From: Rhodothermaceae bacterium
GTDB taxonomy: Bacteria; Bacteroidota; Rhodothermia; Rhodothermales; Bin80
Assembly (NCBI GenBank): GCA_009841335.1
Contig: VXLY01000113.1
Span: forward strand, 1 to 46,703
Direction of reading: 5' to 3'
Length of the DNA: 46,703 nucleotides
Shown here: positions 45,990 through 46,703 of the stretch, one piece after another
Position numbering within the stretch: the stretch's first letter is position 1
How the letters are laid out: every line of letters begins with the position of its first letter
Program-made: the position numbers and the translations under genes
The notes under the pieces: generated by a model
What the model was told of the DNA's origin: nothing
Database searches by the model: none
Seen by the model: only the letters and a program-made list of their open reading frames with translations

Positions 45990-46703
45990 TCATAGTGAAC
46001 TGATCTCGAGATTCGCAACACTGAGCACAAAGAAGCCTTTACTATTCCTCCGCACAAGGTATAGACGATCAGCCGCGTCAATCCACTTGATGCTGATGGA
46101 CTCCATTACGCGAGCGTTTCCGTTTAACTCAGGGTTGTCGAATTGCAGCTGGCCATAGCCAACCAAGTCCCCATTCTGATTAAATAGTTCCGCTTGTGGC
46201 TCAAAATCCTGTTTCAGTGGGGTCCGAACAGGGAAATGAAGGATCTCACCTGTGCTCAGGAAAGCCACACCGGTACTCTGGCTGAAAATCCTCGCACGGT
46301 AAGTTCCAGTTGGGCCTGATCTTCTTATAGAACCCTTTCTAAGGTCTTGGTTCTCCTCTATATCTTTCTTGCTGACGGGTATGAATGCCCTCGTGGGGAC
46401 AGGCCCCCCTTTTAGCTTCTCCATGACCCACTTGTCATTTGACCGTGTGTATCGGTAAATGTACCCACCGTACACGAAAGGAGCCAAGACTATGGTGTCC
46501 GTCCCATTGGTTGTCACATACACCGCCCCGGCCACGGTGGAATACGCGTTCAGGAATGGATCGTCCATGTCGTAGATATCATCCAATTGGGCAAAAGTCT
46601 CTAGTCGGTTAAAATCCGTATCATATGTATGAAGAACCCTGTCGTCCTTGATACTTGGGCCTCCTTCAGGATTTGCAAAAAGCTTCACATACTTGAGCAC
46701 AAA
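45934..46703. repeat. Long direct repeat, copy B (partner 35949-36719), cut by the window edge
   Basis: Same orientation as copy A. Identical to it over 46009-46250 and similar elsewhere up to the window end. Recombination between copies would remove about 10 kb carrying gcdH, ppdK and the asparagine-synthetase-like gene. Confidence 0.9.
45990..46703 (-). CDS. 6-bladed beta-propeller protein (paralogue B, C-terminal part; start beyond the right edge)
   Basis: The frame is open from the stop at 45990 to the window edge (238 codons). It aligns without gaps to residues of paralogue A (36006-37184) from FVLMYVTLF onward. Examples: NPEGGPSIKDDRVLHT is shared exactly, and the final 80 residues are identical apart from the last one (ISSL here, ISSE there). 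About 155 N-terminal residues, with the signal peptide, must lie outside. Substitutions cluster in the middle third (residues around the KKDIEENQD loop). Confidence 0.85.
   Translation of the reverse strand, partial: FVLKYVKLFANPEGGPSIKDDRVLHTYDTDFNRLETFAQLDDIYDMDDPFLNAYSTVAGAVYVTTNGTDTIVLAPFVYGGYIYRYTRSNDKWVMEKLKGGPVPTRAFIPVSKKDIEENQDLRKGSIRRSGPTGTYRARIFSQSTGVAFLSTGEILHFPVRTPLKQDFEPQAELFNQNGDLVGYGQLQFDNPELNGNARVMESISIKWIDAADRLYLVRRNSKGFFVLSVANLEISSL

Noticed and set aside
1-46703. tRNA, rRNA, tmRNA or riboswitch genes
   Set aside because: I looked for T-loop-like and rRNA-like sequence and saw none that could be supported by eye; a covariance search would be needed to exclude small ones.

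Overview
The window looks like a chromosomal segment of a Gram-negative bacterium of the Bacteroidota/Rhodothermota (FCB) kind. The support is two TonB-dependent receptor plus DUF4249 lipoprotein pairs, Tat-exported sugar isomerases, a DUF1080 glycoside-active protein, several secreted 6-bladed beta-propellers, a complete SUF operon, and starts that mostly lack a Shine-Dalgarno. This placement is an inference from gene families, not a measured phylogeny. Genes are dense and often overlap by 1-8 bases.

Region 1 (1-4552): a minus-strand operon of TonB receptor, DUF4249 lipoprotein and the start of an M19 membrane dipeptidase that runs off the left edge, with a divergent Tat-exported sugar isomerase. 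Region 2 (4576-11896): a minus-strand cluster of AGE-type 2-epimerase, sodium:solute symporter, three very small membrane proteins (100, 37 and 40 residues, the last two easily missed), a DUF1080 protein, and a sorbosone-dehydrogenase-like propeller fused to a cupredoxin domain. Region 3 (12187-13266): an isolated plus-strand gene for a protein of seven tandem helix-turn-helix units at an almost exact 50-residue period, with a C-terminal AT-hook. It is the most unusual object here. Region 4 (13686-19410): Tat isomerase, short MDR dehydrogenase and YkvI-like transporter as an operon; a cold-shock protein; then a GMC oxidoreductase with its Tat-exported small subunit. Regions 1, 2 and 4 together resemble periplasmic oxidation and cleavage of glycosides through 3-keto sugars, followed by uptake and isomerisation.

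Region 5 (19640-22869): a second TonB/DUF4249 pair. Region 6 (22926-29018): the iron-sulfur assembly operon sufB-sufC-sufD-sufSE(fusion)-sufT with sufA divergent. Region 7 (29019-46703) is looser. It holds four secreted propeller genes, an NTF2-like protein, an M1 aminopeptidase, two tandem DUF192 lipoproteins with hemW, an outer-membrane barrel, glutaryl-CoA dehydrogenase, PPDK with an asparagine-synthetase-like partner, a frameshifted transposase remnant, and long stretches without clear genes. The propeller genes at 36006 and 45990 form a direct repeat about 10 kb apart whose 3' ends are identical over 242 bp, which suggests recent duplication or gene conversion.
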